A stretch of 64,000 bases of DNA from Sphingomonas natans (GTDB lineage Bacteria > Pseudomonadota > Alphaproteobacteria > Sphingomonadales > Sphingomonadaceae). Location of the stretch: positions 62,001-126,000 of the forward strand of contig NZ_JAUOTP010000001.1 of the NCBI RefSeq assembly GCF_030546695.1. The letters run 5' to 3'. The position numbers were made by a program, and so were the translations under genes. The notes under the pieces were generated by a model. It was not told where the DNA came from. It did no database searches and saw only the letters and a list, made by a program, of their open reading frames with translations. Below are positions 7,658 through 16,379 of the stretch, one piece after another; position 1 is the first letter of the stretch; every line of letters starts with the position of its first letter.

Positions 7658-8772
7658 CGTAGCTGTACGTCCCACACCTTGGACCGGCGCGACGTGCCAT
7701 CCGGCCCGGTGACGTCGAGGATCGTGACGAAGCTACCGGGCTTGGCGAAGGCGTGGATCGGATGCTGTTCGGTCGAGCTGGTTCCATCGCCGAAATCCCA
7801 GTGCCAGCCGGTGGCCTTGCCGACGCTGTCGTCATGGAAGGCGACGAGGCGGCGATCCATGTCGACGACCTTCCAGCTCCAGCGCGCTTCGAGCTTGGCG
7901 TTCTCGATCGGCATCAGCTTGAACAGCGGGAGGTCCGAGGCAAGGCCGAACATCGGGCGCTGGGTGGAAAGCGACCAGAAGCCGTTCTTCGCGTCGGTCT
8001 TCACGTCGTCATAGTCGATGACGATCCAGCCGAGCGCGATCAGTGCATCCTCGCGCAGTTTCGACTCCACCGATCGCTCCGGACCTTCGGGATCGGCATG
8101 GTCGAACGGCGTGATGTAGAATTCGAGGCGGTAGGTGCCGCTTTGGCCCGGCGTGAATTTGTAGCTCTGCGCCGCATTGGCGAAGGGGAAATTCTTGATC
8201 CACGTCGGCGAGCCCCACGCCATCGCCCAATCCTTGTCCTTGTGCGGGGTCATGATGTGGTAATTCTGCGCCTGGACGCCGTGGCTATACCAGTGCGTGA
8301 GCGAGCCGGGCACGCGCGGATCGGTCTTCGACGCGCGCTGGCCGACCCATTCGGGCTTCCAGATGTCCTGGTGCTGGACGTCGATCAGCGGCCCGCCGGT
8401 GAGATCGGCATCGACGACGACCTCGAACGTGTCGTTGTGGAGGCCGGGCAGCGAGAAATCCCAATAATCGTCCTTGGCTTCGTAGAGGAAATAGAGGCGG
8501 TTGAGGCCTTTCACCCAGCCGACCTTGACGCGGATGTTGAGCGTCTTGTCCGGATTGTGGTGGCCGCCGTCCTGATCGGTCATCTGGTCCTGGCCGACGA
8601 CATAGCTTTCGGGGACCATGTCCCAGTCGGAGAACTCGCCGTCGATGCGCGGGATCCTGTCCTGCGGGAACTGAAAGACCTTGTAGGTGGTCTGCGGCTT
8701 GTCGAACGCCGCAGCGGGCGCCGTCACCACCGCGCCGGCAAGGGCGGCTGCCGCTACGAATTTGCTGAGCAT
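7654..8772 (-). CDS. Exported CBM9-like plus PKD-domain protein
   Basis: A 372-residue protein with a signal peptide (MLSKFVAAAALAGAVVTAPAAAF). Residues about 25-290 resemble the CBM9/DOMON-like sugar- or cofactor-binding fold (RIDGEFSDWDMVPESYVVG, LYFLYEAKDDYWDF, DTFEVVVDADLTGG). The C-terminal 80 residues are a PKD domain (GWHWDFGDGTSSTEQHPIHAF). No catalytic motif is visible. It lies between the PQQ dehydrogenase and the PL22 lyase in one unit, so a substrate-binding or presenting role in the periplasm or on the surface is likely. DOMON-type domains can also carry haem or sugar in electron-transfer proteins, which would fit next to a quinoprotein, but no haem ligands can be assigned. Confidence 0.75.
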   Translation of the reverse strand: MLSKFVAAAALAGAVVTAPAAAFDKPQTTYKVFQFPQDRIPRIDGEFSDWDMVPESYVVGQDQMTDQDGGHHNPDKTLNIRVKVGWVKGLNRLYFLYEAKDDYWDFSLPGLHNDTFEVVVDADLTGGPLIDVQHQDIWKPEWVGQRASKTDPRVPGSLTHWYSHGVQAQNYHIMTPHKDKDWAMAWGSPTWIKNFPFANAAQSYKFTPGQSGTYRLEFYITPFDHADPEGPERSVESKLREDALIALGWIVIDYDDVKTDAKNGFWSLSTQRPMFGLASDLPLFKLMPIENAKLEARWSWKVVDMDRRLVAFHDDSVGKATGWHWDFGDGTSSTEQHPIHAFAKPGSFVTILDVTGPDGTSRRSKVWDVQLR

Positions 8773-8787
8773 CTTGAGCCTTGCCTT

Positions 8788-11136
8788 CTATTTCTTCGCA
8801 TCGAGCCGGAAGGCGACGATGGCATCACCCTGCGGATCCTTGAGCGAGCCGCCGCCGGCCGGGATCACGACATATTGGTGCCCGTCGCGGCCGCGATAAC
8901 TGAGCGGGGTCGCGTGTCCGCCCGCGGGCAGCCTGGTCTGCCAGACGAGCTTGCCGGTGTGGACATCGAATGCGCGGAACATCTCGTCCTGCGTCGCGGC
9001 GACGAAGACGAGGCCGCCGCCGGTGGCGAGCGTGCCGCCGATATTCGGCGCGCCTAGTACGATCGGCAATCCGAGGCGAAGCCCGAACGGGCCGCTCGCG
9101 CGCGCATCGCCGAGCGGGCGCGTCCAGACCGTCCGCCTCGTCTTCAGGTCGATCGCGCTGATCTCGCCGAAGGGTGGCTGCTGGCAGGGCACGCCCAGCG
9201 CCGAGAGAAACGGCCCCCAGTGGACGGCATAAGGCGTCCCGGCCATCGCGCCGCCGGGCGCCGAATGCCCGCGCGGATCGACCTTGGGGACCAGCCCCTC
9301 GCGATCGGCCTGTTCGCGCGAGATGAACTGGTCGCGATCCGCTAGATGGTTCGAGTTGACGATCAGTAGCCCGCGGCCCGCATCGATCGAGACGCTGCCC
9401 CAATCGATGCCGCCCAATTCGCCCGGATAGCGGATCGTCGGCGTCATCCCCATCGGCGTGTACATGCCGCCATAGACGGAGCGACGGAACGCGATCCGGC
9501 ACGAGAGCTGATCGAAGGGCGTAAGGCCCCACATCGTCCCCTCGGTCAGATCGCCGCGGAACGGGCTCGGCATGCCGACCGAATAAGGCTGGGTTGGTGA
9601 TGGACGCTCGCCCGTGGCCGAGGCGGGCGGTGCGCGGCGTTCCTCGACCTGGGTGAGCGGCTTGCCGGTCTGCCGGTCGAGCACGAACAATTGCTCGGTC
9701 TTCGTGGCGAGGATGATCGCCGGGACGGTGCGATCGCCGACCGGGAAATCGACGAGAGCGGGCTGCGCGGCGAGGTCATAATCCCACAGATCGTGATGCA
9801 CGGCCTGGAAGGTCCAGCGGACCGCGCCCGTCGTGACATCGATCGCGACGAGCGATGTCGAGAAGCGATCGGTGCTGGCAGGGCGTTTGCCGCCGAAGAA
9901 ATCGGGGCTGCCATTGCCCATCGGGACGAAAACGAGATTCAGGCGATCGTCGCCGCTGAAGACCGTCCAGGCATTGGGCGTGGAGTGCGTGTAGATCGTC
10001 CCGGGGGCGGGCGGCTGGGTCGCATCGGGCTTGGCGGCGTCGAACGCCCATTTCAGCCGCCCGGTGACCGCATCATAGCCGCGGATCACGCCCGGCGGCA
10101 CCTCGGTCGACTGGTTGTCGACGACATAAGCGCCGATGACGGCGGTGCCGTTGACGATCGTCGGGGGGGAGGTCGGGTGGGTCCAGCCTTGCGGAATCTT
10201 GCCGAGGCCGGTGAGCAGATCCGCGCGGCCGCCGTCGCCGAAGCTTCGGCAGAAGGCGCCCGTTTTCGCATCGAGCGCGATCAGGTGATTGTCGATCGTG
10301 CCGGCGAGGATCCGGGTGGAGCATTCGGCGGTGCCGACGGGTGCGCGGAAGAAGGTCACGCCGCGGCAGGCGGGGTGGCCGCCGGATGAATCGCGGTTGA
10401 GCGTATCGCGTCGCCAGACCTGCCTGCCCGTCACCGGATCGAGCGCGAAGATCCTGTTGAAGGCGGTGCAGCCATACACCAGCCCATCGGCCATGATCGG
10501 ATTGAGCTGGAGACCGCCGCGGCGCTTGCCGTCGGGCGAGCGCAGGCCGCTATGATAGACCCATGCCTCGCCGAGCCGACCGACGCTCGCGGGGTTGATC
10601 TCGGCGAGGGGAGTATAACGATTGGCGGCGCGGTTGCCGTAGCTCGGCCAGTCGAGGTCGCCCGAGGCGGTGGCGTTGGGACGGGGCAGGACGCCGCTGC
10701 CGTCGATGTGCGCGCCGCCGATGAGCGGCGCGAGCAGGACCACCAGCGAGATCGCCGCGATCGTGCCAAGCACCAGGCGCGGCGCGCCGCTCCTCCGGAC
10801 GTTCCGGAAGGCGAGGAGCAGCAGGATCGCGAGACCGATCAGGAAGGCGAGGCGGGGCATCAGCGCCCAGAAGTTGAACCCGCCTTCATAAAGCGCCCAG
10901 CCAAGGCTTGCGGCGAGCAAGGCCGCCATCAGCCATAGTGCCGCTACGCGCCGGCGAACCATCAGCACCGCGCAGGCGAGTAGCGCGGCGCCGGCGAGGA
11001 GATAATAAGCCGAGCCGCCCAAAGTCAGCAGCCAAAGCCCGGGTACGGCCAGTGCGGCGCCGCTGAGCGCAAAGAGTAGTACGCCGATCCAGATCAGCCA
11101 GGGTCGACCCCTCGGTGCGCCTTCCTGCCGGATCAT
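8788..11136 (-). CDS. Membrane-bound PQQ-dependent aldose dehydrogenase (mGDH family)
   Basis: A 782-residue protein, close to the usual length of about 796 of the glucose/quinate/shikimate quinoprotein family. The first 150 residues hold about five membrane helices. The rest is an eight-bladed propeller with typical segments: DWPSYGNRAANRYTPLAEIN, RPRIFALDPVTG-like repeats, GTIDNHLIALDAKTG, FQAVHHDLWDYDLAAQPALVD, MGMTPTIRYPGELGGIDWGSVSID and GGLVFVAATQDEMFRAFD. These enzymes oxidise aldoses on the periplasmic side to lactones and pass electrons to ubiquinone. It is the first gene of a five-gene minus-strand unit and faces a Tat-exported lactonase-like gene across a promoter region holding a palindromic operator. 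That pairing suggests lactone hydrolysis in the same compartment. PQQ biosynthesis genes are not in the window. Confidence 0.9.
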   Translation of the reverse strand: MIRQEGAPRGRPWLIWIGVLLFALSGAALAVPGLWLLTLGGSAYYLLAGAALLACAVLMVRRRVAALWLMAALLAASLGWALYEGGFNFWALMPRLAFLIGLAILLLLAFRNVRRSGAPRLVLGTIAAISLVVLLAPLIGGAHIDGSGVLPRPNATASGDLDWPSYGNRAANRYTPLAEINPASVGRLGEAWVYHSGLRSPDGKRRGGLQLNPIMADGLVYGCTAFNRIFALDPVTGRQVWRRDTLNRDSSGGHPACRGVTFFRAPVGTAECSTRILAGTIDNHLIALDAKTGAFCRSFGDGGRADLLTGLGKIPQGWTHPTSPPTIVNGTAVIGAYVVDNQSTEVPPGVIRGYDAVTGRLKWAFDAAKPDATQPPAPGTIYTHSTPNAWTVFSGDDRLNLVFVPMGNGSPDFFGGKRPASTDRFSTSLVAIDVTTGAVRWTFQAVHHDLWDYDLAAQPALVDFPVGDRTVPAIILATKTEQLFVLDRQTGKPLTQVEERRAPPASATGERPSPTQPYSVGMPSPFRGDLTEGTMWGLTPFDQLSCRIAFRRSVYGGMYTPMGMTPTIRYPGELGGIDWGSVSIDAGRGLLIVNSNHLADRDQFISREQADREGLVPKVDPRGHSAPGGAMAGTPYAVHWGPFLSALGVPCQQPPFGEISAIDLKTRRTVWTRPLGDARASGPFGLRLGLPIVLGAPNIGGTLATGGGLVFVAATQDEMFRAFDVHTGKLVWQTRLPAGGHATPLSYRGRDGHQYVVIPAGGGSLKDPQGDAIVAFRLDAKK

Positions 11137-11219
11137 CCCGCTTTTCTCCCATCGCGCTTATATTTGGAGCGGTGCTAGACTGCGCCGGCCCGGCCTGCAT
11201 CCTTGGATCGATCCCCGGT

Positions 11220-11234
11220 TCTCACTGGGTGAGA
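11220..11234. promoter_or_regulatory. Palindromic operator, regulon 1 site a (TCTCAC-TGG-GTGAGA)
   Basis: A perfect 6-bp inverted repeat with a 3-bp spacer lies between the divergent PQQ dehydrogenase (starts 11136) and the Tat-exported amidohydrolase (starts 11306). The same geometry recurs at 12302, 15425 and 20775, always in a promoter region. The shape fits an IclR-family box; IclR genes at 15546 or 4139 are the candidate binders. Confidence 0.8.
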
Positions 11235-11305
11235 GGTCGATCGCGATGGCGGTTGGCGTCGCCGGCTCGGGGCTGGCAGCGTTGCGCGCAACGGAGAGAA
11301 TGATG

Positions 11306-12286
11306 ATGGGGATCGGAGAGGGGATCGGGCGGCGCGAGCTGCTGATCGGCGGCGCGGCGACATTGGCGGCGGCGACGGCGGGCAAGGCCGCCGGGCGCGC
11401 GATACCGATCATCGACACGCATATCCACCTGTTCGATCCCAATCGGCCGCAGGGCGCGCCCTATCGCGGCCCGCGCAATTCGCCGACTTACGAAAAGGGC
11501 GCGTTTCCGGCTGATTATGCGGCCCTCGTCCGGCGCCATGATGTCGTCGGCGCGATCGAGGTGGAGGCCAGCGCCTGGATCGAGGACAATCTGTGGGTGC
11601 TGGAGACGGCGGCGCGCGATCCGATCATGATCGGCACGATCGGCAACATCCCTCTCGAGACGGCCGGCTTCGACAAGATCGTCGCGCGCTTCGCCAAGGA
11701 TCCGCTGTTCCGGGGGCTGCGCTACGGCAATCTGTGGGGTTACGATCTCGTCACGCAGAGCCGGGAGCAGAGCTTCCTGAACGGGCTCAAGCTGCTGGCC
11801 GACATGGATCTCGTGCTGGACACCGCCAATCCGCGGCTCGATCTGCTGCAGGCGGTGGTGCGGATCTCGGATGCCGTGCCGGGGCTGCGCATCGTGCTCG
11901 ATCATCTGCCGCGTTTCGATCCCGAGCCGGCGGACCAGGCAGGCTATGATGCGGTCCTACGCGAGCTCGCGCAGCGTCCGACCGTGTTCGCCAAGCTTTC
12001 GGAGATCATTCATCCGTTGGCGGGGCGGACGGCGACGAACGTGGAGGCCTATCGCGATCGGCTACGGCTGCTGGCAGGCACGTTCGGCCCCGATCGAGTC
12101 ATGTTCGGGAGCGATTGGCCTAATATCCTCCAGGATACGCCGCTCGATCAGGTATTCGCCGTCGCGCGCGCTTTCTATGCGGATCGGCCGATCGCCGAGC
12201 AGGAGAAGTATTTCTGGCGCAACTCGCTGGCCGCCTACAAATGGCAGCCGCGCACGCCCGCCCAAAGGCGCCTGACCAGTGGATGA
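11306..12286 (+). CDS. Tat-exported amidohydrolase (sugar lactonase type)
   Basis: The start at ATG 11306 is chosen because GGAGAG at 11293-11298 sits seven bases upstream; ATGs at 11300 and 11303 are alternatives. The 326-residue product begins with a twin-arginine signal (GRRELLIGGAATLAAATAG). A metal-dependent hydrolase barrel follows: IIDTHIHLFDP near residue 40, RGLRYGNLW, LDHLPRF and VMFGSDWPN. This is the COG3618 family, whose members include L-rhamnono- and L-fucono-lactonases and the LRA2 enzyme at 47987. A lactone-hydrolysing role is inferred, acting in the periplasm on the product of the adjacent PQQ dehydrogenase. Export of this family by Tat is unusual, since relatives such as the 47987 protein have no signal. 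Confidence 0.85.
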   Translation: MGIGEGIGRRELLIGGAATLAAATAGKAAGRAIPIIDTHIHLFDPNRPQGAPYRGPRNSPTYEKGAFPADYAALVRRHDVVGAIEVEASAWIEDNLWVLETAARDPIMIGTIGNIPLETAGFDKIVARFAKDPLFRGLRYGNLWGYDLVTQSREQSFLNGLKLLADMDLVLDTANPRLDLLQAVVRISDAVPGLRIVLDHLPRFDPEPADQAGYDAVLRELAQRPTVFAKLSEIIHPLAGRTATNVEAYRDRLRLLAGTFGPDRVMFGSDWPNILQDTPLDQVFAVARAFYADRPIAEQEKYFWRNSLAAYKWQPRTPAQRRLTSG

Positions 12287-12301
12287 ATATCACGGGCTCG
12301 C

Positions 12302-12316
12302 TCTCACCTGCTGAGA
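12302..12316. promoter_or_regulatory. Palindromic operator, regulon 1 site b (TCTCAC-CTG-CTGAGA)
   Basis: The same 6-3-6 geometry as the site at 11220, with one arm mismatch; the flanks extend the pairing to CTCTCA/TGAGAG. It lies 129 bases in front of the TonB-dependent receptor gene and just after the amidohydrolase stop. Confidence 0.72.
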
Positions 12317-12444
12317 GTGAACAGATGCCGGTTGTTTGACAGACAAGCGCCGAAAGACCCAAGATTTCGATGCCCGCCGGATCAAGTTCGGCAAGAGCAT
12401 AAAAGACCGATCAGCCAAAAAGGCGCGGTCACAGAGGAGGATGT

Positions 12445-15237
12445 ATGAAGGGATTCCTTAAGGGGAGCCGGCTGCCTGCCGCGCTTCTGTTGGGCGCCGG
12501 GCTCAACGCAATGCTTTTCGCCGATCCGGTTTTCGCGCAGGCCGCCCCGACGCCGCCGCCCGCAAGCCCCGCAGATGCCAGCGCTTCCACCGTGCCCGCC
12601 GGTACGCTGCCATCCTCGACGGGTCCGTCGGAGGCCGACGTTTCCGAGATCGTGGTTACCGGCTCCAGCATCCGCGGCGTGCCGCCGACGGGTTCGCAGC
12701 TGATCCAGCTGAGCGCGGATTCGGTGGTCAATACCGGCGCCACGACGACGCAAGAGTTGCTGTCGAACGTGCCCCAGCTCGGCGCGTTCAACACCACGCC
12801 CCGGCCGGACCAGCGATCCAACGGCATCATCTCGACCGCGCCGAACATCCGCGGCATCGGCCAGGCGCAGACGCTCGTGCTGATCAACGGTCATCGGCTC
12901 GTCGGCGTCGGCCAGCTTCAGAACATTCCCGATCCCTCGATCGTGCCGCCGTCCGCTATCCAGCGGGTCGAGATCGTCGCCGACGGCGCGTCTTCGGTGT
13001 ACGGATCGGACGGCATCGCCGGCGTCGTCAACGTCATCACGCGCCGCGATTATCAGGGCATCGAAGGCACGTTTCGCACCGGCTTCGGCAAGGACGGCTA
13101 CCGGACGCTCAACGCCAATGCCGTGACCGGCGCCAAATGGGGCACGGGCGGCGTGATGGTCTCGGGCGAATATACCAAGAACAGCCGCATCGAAGCCCGC
13201 GACAAGAATTACCTGACGCAGAATTTCCTCGCTCAGGGCGGCCGCGACAATCGCGTGATCGGCAATGCCTGCACGCCTGCCACCTATCGCTACAACACCG
13301 CGGCGGGCGCCCCCACCGGCGACTTCATCCAGCCGGCCACGGGCGCGATCAATCCGCGCTGCGACAATTTCTCCGACGGCGACATCTATCCCAAGCAGGA
13401 GCGGCTGAGCTTCTTCGGATCGGGCCATCAGGACGTGACCAATGGCATCGAGCTGTTCGGCGACGCCTTCTATTCGCGCACCACCTCCGACGCGAAGCGC
13501 CCCGAGGGCTCGCTCTACGCGAACGGCGTCGTCACCCGGCAGAGCCCGTTCTTCCCGGCCGGGGTGCCGGCGTCGGTTCCCTCGGTGACGGTCTATTACA
13601 ACGTGAACCGCGTGACCGGCATTCCCGAGCGCGACAGCCAGGAAGTGGAGGTCTATGGCGGAACGGTCGGCACGAACATCAAGCTGCCGCATGACTTCAA
13701 TTGGACGACCTACGTCACCGGATCGCGCAGCCAGACCGATCTGCACGAGGGCAGCTTCAGTTCGATCGCCAACGCCGCCTTTATCAACGCGCCGACCGCC
13801 GCGACGGCGATCGATCCGTTCGGCAATGGCACGAGCTCGCAGACGGCCATCACGCTCGCCGACTGGGAGCAGCGCTACTTCTCCAAGCAGTATATCTGGG
13901 AGATCAACTCCAAGATCGACGGCAAGCTGTTCACCTTGCCCGGCGGCGACGTCAAGGTCGCGCTCGGCGGCGTCTATCGCCAGGAATATTATGACGGCCT
14001 GTTCCTGAATGGCCGGATCGGCTTCCGCGAAGGCGTCGGCGCGCAGAGCGGGCTCCGCAAGGTCTATTCGGGCTTCGGGGAGTTGTTCGTGCCGATCTTC
14101 GGCGCGGACAATGCGACCGGCATCTTCCAGCGGCTCGATCTCTCGCTGTCGGGACGCTACGACAAATATAACGATTTCGGCAGCACGACGAACCCGAAGA
14201 TCGGCGTCAATTGGTCGCCCGTCGGCGGGCTGACCTTCCGCGGCAGCTACAGCACGTCGTTCCATGCTCCGGCATTGCCCGATTTGTTCGGACCCGACAC
14301 GCGCGCCGGCTATCTGGCGAACGGACTGTTGCCACCGGGCATGCCGGTCGGCTCCGTGCCGGGCGGCATCTTCATCGCGGGCGGCAATCCCAATCTCGAT
14401 GCCGAGAAATCCAAGAGCTATTCGCTCGGCGCCGATTTCCAGCCAGAGGCCATCCGCGGCCTGCGGGCAAGCCTCACTTACTACAATATCAAGTTCAAGG
14501 GCCGCGTGGCCTTCCCGAACTCGGCCTTCTTCTACGTCGATCCGGCCTTCAATCCCTATTTCGTCAGCAACATCGTCTGCGCGAGCGGGACCTATCCGAC
14601 CGGCACGAACTGCGTATCGCGGCCGATCGACAAGAATACCGTGTTCAACCTGATCAAGGATATTCCCCGTCAGGGCTTCCCCGCGACAGTCAACAGCGCC
14701 GCCGATCTGCCCGATATCTACAGTGTCACGATCCTGCGTCGCGCCAACCTCGCGCAGATCAACACGGACGGTCTCGATTTCGATATCGGCTACGAATTCG
14801 ATACCGGCATCGGCAGGATCGGGACGCAGATCCAGGGCAATTATGTCCTGAATTACAATCAGAGCGGTGCGCCGGGCTCCGCCTTCGTCGATCAGTTCAA
14901 TTTCGGGCAGCAGCGCCTGAAGGTTCGCGGCCAGACCTCGCTCAAGTCCGGTCCCGTCGTCGCGGTCGGCACCGTCAACTTCACGGGGAAGTATAAGAAC
15001 CAGTTCAATCTCGCGAGTGGAGCGCTCGCGATCGACAAGATCGACTCCTACACCACGGTAGATCTGCACTTCGGCTATCAATTCGACGGCGAGGGGCTGA
15101 TGAAGGGCAGCGAGATCGATCTCGATGTCAGCAACCTGTTCGACCAGGAGCCGCCGTTCATGCGATCGGCGTTCGGCTACGGGATCGGCGACGTGGTCGG
15201 CCGTGTCATCAGCGTGGCGGTCCGCAAGAAGTTCTAA
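12445..15237 (+). CDS. TonB-dependent outer-membrane receptor (oligosaccharide uptake candidate)
   Basis: A 930-residue receptor with a signal peptide (cleavage after ADPVFAQA), a Pro/Ala-rich linker, a TonB-box-like DVSEIVVTGSSIRG, the plug domain (LLSNVPQLGAF, RGIGQAQTLVLINGHRL, YGSDGIAGVVNVITRR) and a long 22-strand barrel. It ends in the outer-membrane signature aromatic residue (VRKKF). A good Shine-Dalgarno, GAGGAGG, precedes the start at 12445. The upstream operator and the downstream strong terminator mark it as a single-gene unit inside regulon 1. The setting suggests uptake of pectin oligosaccharides, but receptors of this type cannot be assigned a substrate from sequence alone. Confidence 0.92.
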   Translation: MKGFLKGSRLPAALLLGAGLNAMLFADPVFAQAAPTPPPASPADASASTVPAGTLPSSTGPSEADVSEIVVTGSSIRGVPPTGSQLIQLSADSVVNTGATTTQELLSNVPQLGAFNTTPRPDQRSNGIISTAPNIRGIGQAQTLVLINGHRLVGVGQLQNIPDPSIVPPSAIQRVEIVADGASSVYGSDGIAGVVNVITRRDYQGIEGTFRTGFGKDGYRTLNANAVTGAKWGTGGVMVSGEYTKNSRIEARDKNYLTQNFLAQGGRDNRVIGNACTPATYRYNTAAGAPTGDFIQPATGAINPRCDNFSDGDIYPKQERLSFFGSGHQDVTNGIELFGDAFYSRTTSDAKRPEGSLYANGVVTRQSPFFPAGVPASVPSVTVYYNVNRVTGIPERDSQEVEVYGGTVGTNIKLPHDFNWTTYVTGSRSQTDLHEGSFSSIANAAFINAPTAATAIDPFGNGTSSQTAITLADWEQRYFSKQYIWEINSKIDGKLFTLPGGDVKVALGGVYRQEYYDGLFLNGRIGFREGVGAQSGLRKVYSGFGELFVPIFGADNATGIFQRLDLSLSGRYDKYNDFGSTTNPKIGVNWSPVGGLTFRGSYSTSFHAPALPDLFGPDTRAGYLANGLLPPGMPVGSVPGGIFIAGGNPNLDAEKSKSYSLGADFQPEAIRGLRASLTYYNIKFKGRVAFPNSAFFYVDPAFNPYFVSNIVCASGTYPTGTNCVSRPIDKNTVFNLIKDIPRQGFPATVNSAADLPDIYSVTILRRANLAQINTDGLDFDIGYEFDTGIGRIGTQIQGNYVLNYNQSGAPGSAFVDQFNFGQQRLKVRGQTSLKSGPVVAVGTVNFTGKYKNQFNLASGALAIDKIDSYTTVDLHFGYQFDGEGLMKGSEIDLDVSNLFDQEPPFMRSAFGYGIGDVVGRVISVAVRKKF

Positions 15238-15275
15238 CACGTTTTCCCGATCGCCACAGGATGGCGATCCCTGAG

Positions 15276-15312
15276 GGTCAGGCTTCCTATCGCGGAAGCC
15301 TGACCTTTTTTT
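15276..15312 (+). terminator. Rho-independent terminator after the TonB receptor
   Basis: A perfect 12-bp stem GGTCAGGCTTCC / GGAAGCCTGACC with a 6-base loop is followed by seven T's. It begins 38 bases after the receptor stop codon. Confidence 0.95.
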
Positions 15313-15358
15313 GTGTCTGTGTCAGGCGATGCTGGACAGGTCCTGAACCAAAGGGCAG

Positions 15359-15373
15359 TATTGTCATACAATA
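15359..15373. promoter_or_regulatory. 15-bp perfect palindrome TATTGT-CAT-ACAATA
   Basis: A perfect 6-bp inverted repeat with a 3-bp spacer in the 308-base gap between the TonB receptor and the IclR gene. It differs from both IclR-type boxes in the window. TTGT...ACAA half sites resemble those of FCD-GntR repressors, so a GntR-type protein, perhaps one encoded here (23378 or 38065), is possible. The rest of this gap holds the terminator at 15276 and the operator at 15425; I see no gene in it. Confidence 0.6.
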
Positions 15374-15424
15374 GAAATCGGCGGCTGACATGTTCAGCTA
15401 CCGGATTCGCTGCCGCTCGCCGCC

Positions 15425-15439
15425 TCTCAGTTCGTGAGA
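15425..15439. promoter_or_regulatory. Palindromic operator, regulon 1 site c (TCTCAG-TTC-GTGAGA)
   Basis: The same 6-3-6 palindrome with one mismatch, 107 bases in front of the IclR gene at 15546. It suggests that the regulator controls its own expression and that of the transporter translated from the same message. Confidence 0.75.
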
Positions 15440-15545
15440 GAATTGGCCTGCCGGCGTCGGCGTCGTGCATGGGCTTGCCGATGCAATCCGCCGTAAAAAG
15501 GCGAAGTGAAGGGCCGAAAAGAGCCCGCAAACGGAGGAGAGAGAG

Positions 15546-16379
15546 ATGGGAACTCCGAAGAACCAGTCGGTCATGAAGGCCTTTGTCCTGTTGCGGGCGT
15601 TTCGCCGGCCGGACGAATGGTTGACCAGCTCCGAGCTTTCGCGTCGCGCGAAGATGCCCGAGGCGTCCGGCTATCGGATGATGCAGACATTGGAGGGGAT
15701 TGGCGCGGTCGTTCGCGATGCGCGCGGGCGTTACCGTCCGGGCATGCTTCTGCTCGAATTGTCCAACAGCATCGACGCGCAGGATCTGTGGCGGACCGCG
15801 GCCCAGTCGATCCTCGAGAGCTGGTCGCAGCGTCTCGACGTCACCGTCCAGATCGGCGTCTACGAAGAGGGCATGGTCACCTATGTCGCGCGCGCCGGAC
15901 GGCCGCGCGGCAGTTTCCTGCTCGCGCAGGGCATGCAGTTCGAGGCCTATTGTACCGCGCTCGGCAAGATCCTGCTCGCCGAACTGCCCGAGGACGATCT
16001 CAAGGCCTTTTTCGAAGAGGGCGAGCTCGTCGCCTTCACCCCCCAGACGATCACCCGCGAGGATCGCCTGCGCGCGGAGTTACAGGAAATCCGGTTGCTC
16101 GGCTTCGCGCTCGACGATCGCGAGACGCTGGAGGATGTGCGCTGCATCGCCGCGCCGGTGCGCAACCCGGCGGGCCGGGTGGTGGCGGCGATCTCCTTCT
16201 GCGACGAGGCGGATCGTCTGAGCGAAGCTAGGCGCCAGGAGATGACGGACAATCTGCTCGAGGCGGCTGCGGAGGTCGGGCGTCGCATCTATCCGTGGTG
16301 CGATACGCCGCCGGCGAGGCTGTCGGGCATATCGGGCAAAGAGCCCACCGCGATGGCTCATGCAGGCGTGGCCTTGTGA
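15546..16379 (+). CDS. IclR-family transcriptional regulator (candidate regulon 1 regulator)
   Basis: A 277-residue protein preceded by a GGAGG ribosome site. The winged-helix domain covers about residues 8-70 (MKAFVLLRAFRRPDEWLTSSELSRRAKMP); the effector domain follows (GMQFEAYCTALGKILLAELPEDDL, DVRCIAAPVRNPAGRVVAAISF). The stop overlaps the GTG start of an MFS transporter. Four TCTCAC-N3-GTGAGA palindromes lie within about 10 kb around it, one in front of itself, making it the best candidate for their binder. The IclR at 4139 is the competing candidate. Effector is unknown; a sugar acid or 2-keto-3-deoxy acid is plausible from the neighbours. Confidence 0.88.
   Translation: MGTPKNQSVMKAFVLLRAFRRPDEWLTSSELSRRAKMPEASGYRMMQTLEGIGAVVRDARGRYRPGMLLLELSNSIDAQDLWRTAAQSILESWSQRLDVTVQIGVYEEGMVTYVARAGRPRGSFLLAQGMQFEAYCTALGKILLAELPEDDLKAFFEEGELVAFTPQTITREDRLRAELQEIRLLGFALDDRETLEDVRCIAAPVRNPAGRVVAAISFCDEADRLSEARRQEMTDNLLEAAAEVGRRIYPWCDTPPARLSGISGKEPTAMAHAGVAL

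Noticed and set aside
12382-15240. A 952-codon open frame on the minus strand opposite the first TonB receptor
   Set aside because: It is an antisense shadow of GC-rich coding DNA: composition is dominated by Asp, Arg, Ala, Glu and Ile with no domain, and the plus-strand receptor has a signal peptide, ribosome site and terminator.
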